A stretch of 64,000 bases of DNA from Perilla frutescens (taxonomy: Eukaryota > Streptophyta > Magnoliopsida > Lamiales > Lamiaceae). Position numbers and translations under genes: made by a program. The notes below the pieces were generated by a model. That model saw only the letters and a program-made list of their open reading frames with translations, had not been told where the DNA came from and searched no databases. Below are positions 47,985-58,382 of this stretch, one piece after another. Where the stretch lies: NCBI GenBank assembly GCA_026008535.1, contig BRKX01000014.1, forward strand, positions 51,447,006 to 51,511,005. The letters are read 5' to 3'. Each line of letters opens with the position of its first letter. Positions within the stretch are counted from its first letter, which is position 1.

Positions 47985-48790
47985 ATTTTTTCTTCATTTT
48001 TTCATCTATTTCAATTTTTTACGCACGTTAATTCAATTTTACATTTGTAATTTAGGATTCTTTCTATCCAATTACGGTTTATTATAGTTTTTAATATTTA
48101 ATTTTTAGTTTTTGGTTATTAATTGATTATTTGAAAATTAAATACTAAAAAATTATAATAAACCATAAAACAAGCGTAAAATTAAACTAATTAAAATACA
48201 AAAAATTGAAATTGAAGAAAAAAATGAAGAAAATCTAAAAACGCAAAAGACGATTTCATATTAGGTGAGGCGAATTATGAAGATTGAACAGATCATAGAA
48301 ATGGAGCTGCACAAAAGTCCAAGTAAACATATCTATATATGCAAACTTTTGAAATATAGAAAGTTCCCACCCATTTAGGTTTTTCCTTCATTTTTTCATA
48401 TATTTCAATTTTTACGCACGTTAATTCAATTTTACATTTGTAATTTAGGGTTCATTCTATTTAATTGCGGTTTATTATATTTTTTAATATTTTAATTTTT
48501 AGTTTGTAGTTATTAATTGATTATTTGAAAAATTCAATACTAAAAATTTATAATAAACCCTAATACAAGCGTAAAATTAAACTAAAACACAAGAAAATAA
48601 AATTAAAGGAAAAAAATGAAGAAAAACCTAAAAAAATGATTGTGCATTAGGGAATGCAACACTTCAATGCAAAAGACGATTTCATATTAGGTGAGGCGAA
48701 TTATGAAGATTGAATAGAGAATAGAAATGGAGCGGCACAAGTCCAAGTAAACACATCTATATATGCAAAATTTCCAAATATATATAGAGA
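47985..48790. repeat. Direct duplication of a palindromic ~400-bp unit
   Basis: Unit 1 (about 47985-48380) and unit 2 (about 48381-48790) share ACGCACGTTAATTCAATTTT at 48021 and 48414, and AGGCGAATTATGAAGATTGA at 48268 and 48694. Each unit contains an internal inverted repeat around GGTTTATTATA/TATAATAAACC. Confidence 0.8.
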
Positions 48791-49545
48791 GCTCCCACCC
48801 ATTTGGCTTTCCATATCTTCCATGTTTATCAGCTGTCAACAATTTATTGTTAATTAGCTAAATGCCATTCAATTACTCGTCAACAACTCAGGGGTGGTAC
48901 TGAAGTTGTTTGATGAAATGCTTAAACAAGATTGTTGTATCTTGGACTGTATTTTTATTTCATTGTAAGAATATGTATTTATTTTCTATAGAATGAAGCA
49001 ATGACATTCTTATGTCTCTGTAACTGAGTTAAAATTCAGTTAGGATATAGAAAATCAAAGAAACTGAAATGTTTAGAAAAAAAATGATTCATGATGTTAC
49101 CTATGGGTACCAAACACATTAAGGTTTAGGAGTATGGATATACCTTTTCGTATTTTTTTCCAATCATAATATTTTGGTTTATTTATTTATTTTTGTGTTA
49201 ATTAATCTCTTGTTTCATTCATGGCTTGTATTAACAATTGCAAATATTGTATTTTTTTTTTAAATTATAACCATTGAAATAGGATAGTCATTTGCATAAA
49301 GAAATATTGTGTTTTTAATAAATAAATCTTAATAAGTGCATTTTACATTTCATTTCTATTTTTTTTTTCAGAATGGTTATTTTTTCAATAATTTCTTAAT
49401 CAAATCTTGAAAAGTTTCTCATAAATTTAATTAATTTATATGTGCATAAAAAAATAAATAATCATTAAAGTATTTAAATGTAAATGACACTTTTAGTTTG
49501 TTTTTTATTTATCTTCCAAAAAATACAATAAATATCTACTTTTTA
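48791..49545. other. Intergenic, no gene recognised
   Basis: AT-rich. A short VLKLFDEMLK-like translation near 48895-48930 resembles a PPR repeat but stands alone and is not called. Confidence 0.5.
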
Positions 49546-49554
49546 TTTGGATAA

Positions 49555-50321
49555 GGGCAAAGGTTCATTTTGATCCTATAACTATTTGCGTAGGAGCGCT
49601 TTGATCCCTATTTATCTTTTTGGTTCAAAATGATCCTATAACTATTTTAAAGGTTTAATTTGGTCCCTATTTTGATCCTCAAACTATTTTAACACACACT
49701 TTTCTCACATAATTAGATTATTTCACACATTAACACACACTTTTTACACACATATGGATTGAACACGAAATTCCACCATTTTCACAAAGAATTCGCATAT
49801 GGATTGAACATGAAATTTTCTCCATTTTCACAAAGAATCCTCCACTATTTTATGTTTGTATAGAAATTCTTAATTATTTTATTCAGCATATCGTAAATAA
49901 TTATTTTTGTATGTTTTTAGTTGTTTTTTTTATTTTATAATATAATAATGATTCATATTACTTAGATAATTTCATTTATTTCATGGAAAAAGTGTGTGTT
50001 AGTATATGAAATAATCTAAGTATCTAAATATTATTAATAAATGAAAACATAAAAATATGATAAAATAAAAGTGTGCGTTAGTGTATGAAATAATCTAAGT
50101 AGAAATTTCGTGTTCAATCCATATGTGTGTAAAACGTGTGTGTTAATGTGTGAAATAATCTAATTATGTGAGAAAAGTATGTGTTAAAATAGTTGGATGA
50201 TCAAAATAGGGACCAAATTAAACCTTTAAAATAGTTATAGGATCATTTTGAACCAAAAAGATAAATAGGGATCAAAGCGCTCCTACACAAATAGTTATAG
50301 GATCAAAATGAACTTTCGCCC
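49555..50321. mobile_element. MULE-like MITE with ~220-bp TIRs and 9-bp TSD
   Basis: The exact duplication TTTGGATAA lies at 49546-49554 and 50322-50330. The arms (49555 to about 49776, and about 50100-50321) are nearly identical inverted copies starting GGGC(A/G)AA(A/G)GTTCATTTTG. The interior is AT-rich with no coding. A transcript would fold into a long hairpin. Confidence 0.93.
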
Positions 50322-50589
50322 TTTGGATAAATATGTGTATGCTGTTAGAAAATTAGTATTATTTGAATTAATTATATCCTATATAAAAAATAATTAAAGA
50401 TCCTACTAAAGTACCTAAAGTATATACGGGAAAGTCTATGCGCTACCCTATCAGGTAATACCATGAACTATAAGGAAAAAAGATGTTGGTGAGGTCAAAT
50501 TTAACAATCTTCAATTCTTTTTCCTTGCTGAGAGTGTCAAACCCTTTAAAAATACAATATTGGACTATTTGGTTGACATGTAATCAGGC

Positions 50590-51130
50590 CTAGGAAGTAA
50601 TCTAATTCATTATTTTTAAATTTGTGTGATTGGTTCAATTTTAATGGATTATGAACTTTGGAAAAGTAATAGTCCAAGTACATATTCTAATTACTTCATT
50701 TTGGGAATATTGTGCATAACCATTTCATTTTTCGATTTCTTCATCAATTATATTTTATTTTTTCTATATTATTGTTAAATTTTGGATTTATAATTTTTTA
50801 CCAAAAAATATGGAAAATTTTTATATTTGAATATTTTTGGATTTTCATTATTTTATTTTTTATGTGTTATTATTAATTTTGGATTGACGATTTTCAACAT
50901 GAAAAATGAAAAATAAAAAAATTGAAAAAAATAGTTTATTTTTTGTTGATGAGATTCTAACTAAATTCATCATTCTAGCATCCATTTTTTATAATTGATG
51001 GTAGGTCTGGGAAATAAGGATCTCAAGACGATGAGCGACTCGGTTGTAGAATCAACAATAATATTTCTTTATATTAAGCTAAAGTAACAAAAGAATCATC
51101 TTGATTAATGTTTATTATTTAGGTAGTCAT
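50590..51130. repeat. Dispersed repeat, second copy of 32100-32680
   Basis: Both regions share, in order, GGTTCAATTTTAATG, AACCATTTCAT, GATTTCTTCATCAATTAT, AATGAAAAATAAAAAA, ATTGATGGTAGG and AATCATCTTGAT. No boundary or class was identified. Confidence 0.6.
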
Positions 51131-51460
51131 ATAATTTATTTTCTATTTATATTTAAATAATGCTTTGTCTTTGAATTGCTTTGGCGAAATAAATATATAT
51201 AATATAATTGTATTTGTAGAATTATAAACTGTATTGTTCATATCTTAAACATTATAAAAATTATTGGTAGTTTTTAATATGAATTATTATATACATGCTT
51301 GTGATACGTATGTTGAAAAGCATTTTATATAAAGCCTAATGTGCACATATATTTTATGTGTTCTTTCTTATGTTAATTATTGAAAATAATATTGTTTAGT
51401 GATATGTTCATTTTTTTATATTTAAGACGCGTTTATTCTTTGTGTAAAATGTTAACAGAT

Positions 51461-51494
<34 letters not shown>

Positions 51495-51639
51495 TATATG
51501 TATATATTCATACATTTAATTTCTTCTAAATTAAAATGATAAAAATATACCAATTATGAATATTACTTAATTTGAAATGTTCCATATATTCAAACAATAT
51601 GAACTATTTTTTTGTGCTTATGATTTAAATTAAATTGAT
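51131..51639. other. AT-rich intergenic with a TA microsatellite
   Basis: A TA-rich run lies at about 51463-51507. Nothing else was recognised. Confidence 0.5.
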
Positions 51640-52757
51640 ATCAACAAATACATTAATATTTAGATATATTAATGTTATGTTGGTTGTCACTATAGAGTAA
51701 AAGGTACACATAAAAATATATATTCTTTTTTTTTTAACAGAAAAAATATATATTCTTAATTTATATAATACGTACTAAATGATAATGATATGAAAATCGA
51801 TTGACAAAAAAATGAAAAATTGTAAATTTCACCAATCAAGTCACTATAAGAATGTAACTAAAGATATGTCTTCGTTTACATATAGATTTTTCCGCTTGGG
51901 TGTCGTTCCTCAAGGATAAGTTTACTGTTATATTTAATAATATTACAACTATTAATTTTTTTTAAACATTCATCTTTGAATAATTCGTCCGGATGAGGAA
52001 GATCTATAATATCCCTGAAGAAATAAAAGAGTTTTTTCTCATATAATTCTAATGCATCTTAATACAGGGATATTTTCATCTCTCTACGTAACTGATCTTC
52101 TCATTTACGATCATCATTTTCGAGAGTTCTTCTTGAATGAAACTATTTCAATATAAAATTAGAATGTCCTCTCAACGTCTTTGTTAAGGATTTTCAGTCA
52201 ATCCATGGTTGATCGAGTAACCCCAATAAACAAATACATTAATATTTATAGATATTAATGTTATATTGATTGTCACTATAGAGTAAAAGATACCATAAAA
52301 TATATACATTTTACGAAATGATGATGACACGAAGACTGATTGACAAAAAAATGAAAAACTGCAAATTTAACCAATCAAGTCATTATATAAAGTTAACTAA
52401 ATATATGTTTTCTTTTACACAGATCTATACGACTTGGGTGTCATTCCCTGAGAATAGGTTTATTATTATATTTAATAATATTACAACTATTAATTTTTTT
52501 TTAAATATATCTTTGAGTAATTTGTCCGAATGGATATCTATAATGTCCCTGAAGAAATAAAAAAATCTTTTTCTTATATAATTCCCATGTATATTATTAC
52601 AAATCTATTTTCATCTTTTTATGTAACCAATCTTCTCACGTAAGATCAACGTATTTGAGAGTTCTTCTTGAACGAATCTATTTTAATATAAAAATAGAAC
52701 GTCGTGTAACGTCTTTGTTGAATTTTCAATCAAATCAATGGTTGATTGAGTAACTGG
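51640..52757. repeat. Tandem duplication of a ~560-bp unit
   Basis: Unit 1 (about 51640-52227) and unit 2 (about 52228-52757) share GTCACTATAGAGTAAAAG (51685 and 52272), ATTGACAAAAAAATGAAAAA, AGAGTTCTTCTTGAA, AACGTCTTTGTT and CAATGGTTGAT in the same order. No coding potential. Confidence 0.85.
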
Positions 52758-52783
52758 CCACGAATGCATTATATTAAGTTTCA

Positions 52784-53170
52784 ATGAAAATCCATTCTGA
52801 TTTTAAAAGGCTCAATGGCTCGATTGTACAACTAGATAAAGAGTTAAAGGAATTTATATTAAAAAGCCTGCATGAAATTTCAAGTAGTGCATTACGAGTT
52901 CTGGTTATTGCGTACAAGGACGATCTTCTAGAATATGCTATATATAATGGGATGAAGACCATCCAGCTCATCAGCTCTTATTGAACCCTGCCAATTATTC
53001 CTCACTTGGGAGCAGACTAGTTTTTGTCGGTTTAGCTTGTTTAAGAGTGAGTTGGTTTTTTTTCTATTTTTAATTTTACTTTCTTTAGCTCTAGCTTGAC
53101 ATGCGATTATGAAACTTATGATTTAACATTCTGGATTTCTTTATGATGTTTAAGGATCCTCCACCGAAAA
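52784..53170 (+). pseudogene. Fragment of an ER-type Ca2+-ATPase (ECA, P2A) gene
   Basis: The frame from 52784 gives RLNGSIVQLD, then SLHEISSSALR and AYKDDLLEYA. After a frameshift near 52955 the plus strand gives DHPAHQLLLNPANYSS and LVFVGLACLR. A GTGAGT donor at 53047 and an acceptor before GATCCTCC at 53155 fit an intron ahead of the conserved LRDPP. The order matches the nucleotide-binding loop of plant ECA pumps. Only about 90 residues remain, so it is a non-functional gene fragment. Retained introns argue against a processed copy. Confidence 0.8.
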
Positions 53171-53346
53171 TTGTATTTTTGTGTACGGATAGTTCTTTAT
53201 GTATTGGATGTATAGTAAGCCTTATTCAGCTAGTCTTTAGAAATTCAGTGATGGGATCACTAAAATGATATACTTGCATTAACATGTGGTCACAGTGTTT
53301 TGTGGATAGCTTTCTATGGTTACTGATATATTTTGGAATTTAGCAG

Positions 53347-55916
53347 TTTGTTCTTGAAAATTATTCATCATGAAAAGTTCTCCTTTGCAAAGATTTGGCT
53401 GATGGCTGCATAGTTTCAAATACGTCCGTTAAATATTGACTGGGCTTGGAAAAAATTAGGGTCAGCAATCAGCATGGCTCCCAAAGATAAGGTATGCACT
53501 AGTTGTTCTATCAAAATGTTAATTCTGTATTTTGTTCTTATTACGATCTTCCTTGAACTATATTCTAAATGTATCATGTTGCAAGCAGATTAAGAAGTAT
53601 GTTGAGATAAATCTGCAACTTGATAAGGTACAACTTGTTCGAGAAAATTTCGATTTTGGTCCCGCAGGACATAGGGTATTCCGTTTTTGGTCCTGACGGT
53701 TTCACTTTTGGTCCTTTTTCAAAAAAATTACCCAAGACTAGTCCCATAGGTTTATTACTATCGATTTTGGTCCCACGAATTAAACGGCTGTTTTAACGCT
53801 TGACGGAAACATCACGCACGACTCACGTGCGTGTTATTTTGGGGGGAAAATTAGACAAAATTAGACCTAAATCCCCAAAATTCCCAAATTAGACAGAAAA
53901 TTCAACTCATTCACAGCTCGTAAAAAATCCCCAAAATCGCTCTGCCCTAATTTCAACCCTCTTTCACAAATTCGCAAGAAATTCCAAATTTCCACAGCAA
54001 TATTGGGACTTGAATCTGGTTCGAATGCTTGATTGCTCCATTAAGGCTTGCTTTTGAGTTGAGTGCTGTATGGGCATATTTCAGAAACGCATCGCTGGAG
54101 TATTTCATCACGGAAAATCGCCTTCTTCACTCTCGCTAACCTTGATTTCCCTCTCAACAAATATGTTCAGCGTGTTTTTGGATGGGATTCTCTCCAGAAT
54201 CCACTCCTCTCTTCAAAATCGTAATCTCCCAACAAAACTAGGGTTCCTCACACCCTCCTTCAGCGGCGGCGAGTTGTTCATAATCCCTCAGGGCTATTAA
54301 GAATGTTATAAGCCCTCTGAACTATAGATCTTTCCTGCTCTGGCCTCTGCTATATATATTGGTCTGTATCCCTGGTTCTCATTCATGTTTGCAATACTGG
54401 TTTAAGTCTCCCTAATCTGTGGAAGGCAGCAGCAGGCATTGAATGCTGTCCCCCCTCCTACAAGTTGCTTAACATGCTTGAGTTTTGCTCTAAATGGTGC
54501 ATTTGTGTGCATTGGAGTTTCCTTGTGTGCTTTTGTGTACTCTAACTCCTCTGCCTGCTATTTCCTTGTTCCCCTACTGTCCTGCAACATTGTTGCCTGC
54601 TGAGATAGGCTTCATTGTGTTATAAAGTTCTGCAGCCCTCTGTTAAGGGGTTTTATAACCTGTTAAAAGGGTACTTGTCTTGCTTGTTGAATGACTTGAA
54701 TATACTCTTAAGTGTTTCTGTGCTTGTGAGTTGGGTGCTGTTAGGTGCCCTTTCTTCATTGTCTTATGGGCACAGGCCCTCCTTTGTGTTCTAAGCATGA
54801 AGGTGAGTTATTATTTGTGATCTGCCCCTATGTTTAAACGGGGCTGATCGGCTATTTTACTTGGAAAAGTTGCTGTACTCCTGCTGCATAAGTTTGGTGC
54901 TTAAAAGGGCTCTAAAATACTGAAAATGCTAATACTTAATCATGCCAAATTTAACCTGACCTTATGCTGTTTGTGTGCTCAGAACCGTACTCTTTTCTAA
55001 GCATTCACTTGCTGCAATTTGATTCTATGGATGCAGCTCATTGCTGTAGCCTTATGAGTTAAATGGCAGTCTGCTTAAGTTATAATGTGAGAGAAAAATC
55101 TGCTGGGATCTGGCATAGTATTTCTCCCAGTCCTTTGCTCTATCTGAGTCTTCAATGCAGGCTCAGCTTGAGTTTGTAAGATGACTTTTGTTATGCAGGG
55201 GATTTGCCAAACTTCCTCCTTACTTCTCTGCTATTGAATGTGTATGAAATAAGTTGTTTACAAGCTGTCAGCACGTTTAAATCTGCAGGGGTTCTGGTTT
55301 AGCAAATCCTCCTGTTTTTAATCTAATTCCCAGCATGAGAAAGTATCTGCAGCTATGATTATTCTATTCCTGAATTAAATCTGAATTTTCCAACAATGTT
55401 CAGATAACATATCTTGGTTTGGCTCTGATTTATGTATTGAGTATGGAAAACTCTCACCTTCCTCTCCAAAAGAGATGGGATTTTGGTTTTTTTCCTTGCA
55501 GATTGTTTGGGAATGAACGACGCCTGCTCCATTAAGGCTTGCTTTTGAGTTGAGTGTTGTATGCTTGATTCCAAAATCTGGAAATTTTTTATTTGGGACC
55601 AAAATTGATATCAAAATGGGACCAAAATCGATACAAATTTTAACAGAAACCGTCACGGCGTGACCAAAAATGATACTTCGTATCCTATGGGACCAAAATT
55701 GAAATGGTCGGGACCAAAAACGGAATACCCCATGACCTAAGGGACCAAAATCGAAATTTTCTCCAACTTGTTCCATGCATAACATTTCTCTGGTGATCCC
55801 ACTCCAAATATGCTGATTTGAAATATCCTTGGCAGAAACTGAATGAGCCAGAGCTCTTTTTGAGCTTGCAATTGACCAACCTGCTTTAGATATGCCAGAG
55901 TTATTATGCAACTGGG
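53347..55916 (+). pseudogene. Fragment of a crooked-neck-like (Clf1/CRNKL1) splicing factor gene, interrupted by a MULE
   Basis: Exon-like piece 53347-53491 codes for KIIHHEKFSFAKIWLMAA, a stop, then LGSAISMAPKDK before a GTATGC donor. Piece 53589-53627 codes for IKKYVEINLQLDK. After the MULE (53641-55763), 55846-55916 codes for ARALFELAIDQPALDMPE. These match, in order, the HAT-repeat region of crooked-neck-like proteins, core parts of the spliceosomal NineTeen complex. Stops and the missing intervening exon show that it is dead. It lies about 200 bp from the ECA fragment on the same strand. Confidence 0.82.
53641..55763. mobile_element. 2.1-kb MULE (Pack-MULE candidate) with 10-bp TSD
   Basis: CAACTTGTTC duplicates exactly at 53631-53640 and 55764-55773. 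The TIRs start GAGAAAATTTCGATTTTGGTCCC and extend for roughly 180 bp with repeated 'GGTCCC' words. The start matches the TIR of 46290-47125 (GAGAAAATT). The 1.7-kb interior is less AT-rich than its surroundings. It contains a 38-bp direct repeat (54036 and 55526) and a 76-codon frame (54070-54300) with no recognised homology. No transposase is present. Confidence 0.88.
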
Positions 55917-56680
55917 GTAATATTACGATGTTCTTTCTTACCTAGCAGAGACACTTGAGTTCTAACTCTTGAATTGCTCGAACTAGCTAACTTCTAATTG
56001 ATGGCTATTCTATGTTTTTTGTTCTAATCTTATATCAATTTGATAACAGACATATAGCTGTGTTTGAAAGGGTTTCTTGCATTTATATATGTTAGAATTT
56101 TCTTGAAGCATTTTTTGAATATTAATGGTATTTAATTTAATCTTTCTAAACAGGTTTATCCATTTAAGTTTATTTGCTATGGGATATTGATGAAGTTCGT
56201 GTGGAGTGGGCGAATTGCGTGCTTGAGCATATATAAGTTCATTGTGCAAGGTAATTTTTTAGTTTTATAATCATTATATCATTTTTATATTTTAGCCCGG
56301 CCAAAAAGCCTAATTAATCACCTACGATATGATCAATTGAGTTTTTTAGATCTCAGCGCGAGAAGACTTCCACAAGTATGCGCTTTTGATCAGTAAGATC
56401 AAATTGCAATGGAATTTTGGATTGATGGATATTGTAGTAGTTTTTAACAAATAACCGGGAGCTTTGACATATTGAGTATTATATTTTGGTCATGTTGTAT
56501 TTGGATGATGTTTCGTATTTTGAATGATATTTTAATTTGTATTTTGAATGATATTTAAATTTGCATTTTTAATGATATTTCGTATCTTTGGATCATTATC
56601 AAATATATTATTTTTTAGTTTGGGATTACACAGGATAAATAAAATACATTAGAACAGGGAAAAAAAAAATTATCACCATG
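55917..56680. other. Intergenic, possible further gene-fragment sequence
   Basis: Intron/exon-like texture (for example an AACAG junction near 56047) could be more captured gene DNA, but no product was recognised. Near 56509-56580 the words TTTTGAATGATATTT and TTTAATGATATTT repeat three times. Confidence 0.4.
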
Positions 56681-57130
56681 TTTACCACGGTTTTAATTAG
56701 AACCGTTGTAAATTGACCACGGTTTTAATAGAGAACCGTGGTAAATTGATGAGCACTATTTTATGTAAAATCGTGGTTATTTTACCACAGTTTTCTTAAA
56801 ATCGTGGTAAGTTCACCACGGTTTAAATAAATCAGTTGTTAATTTACAACAGTTTTTTCTTAACCGTGGTAATTTTACCACGGATTTTTGAAAAACTGTG
56901 GTTATTTTACCAAGGTTGAGATACAATTGTGGTAAAATAATCACAGTTTTACATAAAACCATGGTTAAATAACCACAGTTTTTATAACTGTTGTAAATTA
57001 ACCACGGGTTTCCCAAAATCGTGGAAAAATTACCACGCTTAATACCTGTGGTGTATGAGCGTGCGAAATTACAACGGTGGCCTAGACCACGATTGTAATT
57101 TTTCATACACCACGGGTAATACCCACGGTC
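56681..57130. repeat. Bidirectional ACCACGGTT repeat block
   Basis: The words ACCACGGTTTT / AAAACCGTGGT and close variants (ACCACAGTT, ATCGTGGTAA) alternate in both orientations roughly every 20-40 bp. This is how CACTA subterminal regions look. The following TTTTTTCTTGCAGAG (57136-57150) could be a degenerate TTTTCTTGTAGTG terminus. Confidence 0.7.
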
Positions 57131-57458
57131 TATACTATTTTTTCTTGCAGAGATTACTATGCAGTATTGTTTGAATTATCAAAAAAACTTGGAGCCTCAC
57201 ACTACAAGGAGTAGGAATCAGTGGCGAAGCAGTTCATTGAGATTACCAGAAGGGCACGGAGCAGTAGTGGCGTGGAGAAGTAGTGGCGTGGAGAAGCTGA
57301 CTTGCATATCAGATGGTTGTTATGTGCGTGGGATTTTGGATGTGAATGTATTAATTAATCAACAAGAATATGAACAATGCTTTCAGTGTATATTAAGTAG
57401 GATGGGACTCATTATGTGCGCAACCTAAAATTATTGCGCACACACGTAGTTAAGTGAT

Positions 57459-58382
57459 TGATGTCCAGTTTACCTACACACGCAAAACTACTACTAACCG
57501 GACCCGCAAGAGGACGGGGTAATTGTAGGGCGGTGAGCTAACCCGAGTCGTGTCTCTCGAGGAAAGCTCAATCTGGGCGATTACCTTTCTATGCTACAAT
57601 TGTTAACAAGCACATGAATTTAAACACAATCCTAAACATTCTAAACAAGGGTTGGATGGTTTGTCTAAACTATCAAATAAAGCAAGTAAAATTAACTAGC
57701 AACACCAACAATAACAAAGAAGAATGAAAAGATTATGAGAAGAGCATTAGGGTGTAGATTCTCTCATTGGTTTCTCTCCTAGCTTGATTCAAGTTGATTA
57801 TGTTAATCCTAGATGTACAATAGACCCCTTCAAGTGGTTTAACTTCACTTATTATCACTGTCGATCCATTAAACCCCCATCGGCTATATTATACGAACAA
57901 ATAGCCTTATGTACCCAGTCCACCTAAAGATTAACAATTAGAGTTATGTACCCAGTCCACCTAACATTGAAGGAACCTAAGTTGGGCTATAGAATCTCCT
58001 CTCGGTCTCATCTAGAGCCTAGCAATGCTAAGTAGTGGCCAAGTACTCAACATATATAAACAAGCACAATTCCGACAACAAGAAATCAACTATCACAAGC
58101 ATGGATCGAAACCAAATTGATTACCTACCCCCTGATGTAAGAAATTAGCCCATCATGCTCAACACAACACAAGAATCATAAAAGATCTCCATTTCATAAA
58201 TCGAAAGATAAATAAAATATAAACTTTTACAATGTTTGTTGTCTCAAGAGTTTGGGATAATTCCCCACACAAATGAGCTAAGTTAAGGAAAGAAATACCA
58301 AAAGTGGAAGTCCTCGAGCAAGCCTAGCTTCCGCGGAAGGCTTAGAGTCGGACTCCTTTTCTCGTGCCTCTTCTTTGAGCCT
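57459..58382 (-). repeat. Athila/Tat-like LTR portion, minus orientation
   Basis: It starts TGATGTCCAG at the left, followed by GGACCCGCAAGAGG and GGTGAGCTAACCCGAGTCG. That layout parallels the U5 end of the Athila LTR above (TGATGCG then ACGAGTCGAACCACAAGG). The U3 side is truncated or abuts the next LTR. A short direct repeat of GTACCCAGTCCACCTAA lies at 57914 and 57950. No flanking primer site was found. Confidence 0.4.

Noticed and set aside
48895..48930. PPR-like translation VLKLFDEMLK
   Set aside because: One ten-residue match in an AT-rich intergenic region with stops on both sides is not enough.
57159..57428. 89-codon plus-strand frame
   Set aside because: No family resemblance, unusual repeated Arg/Ser composition from a short duplicated word (AGTAGTGGCGTGGAGAAG), and it lies between repeat blocks.
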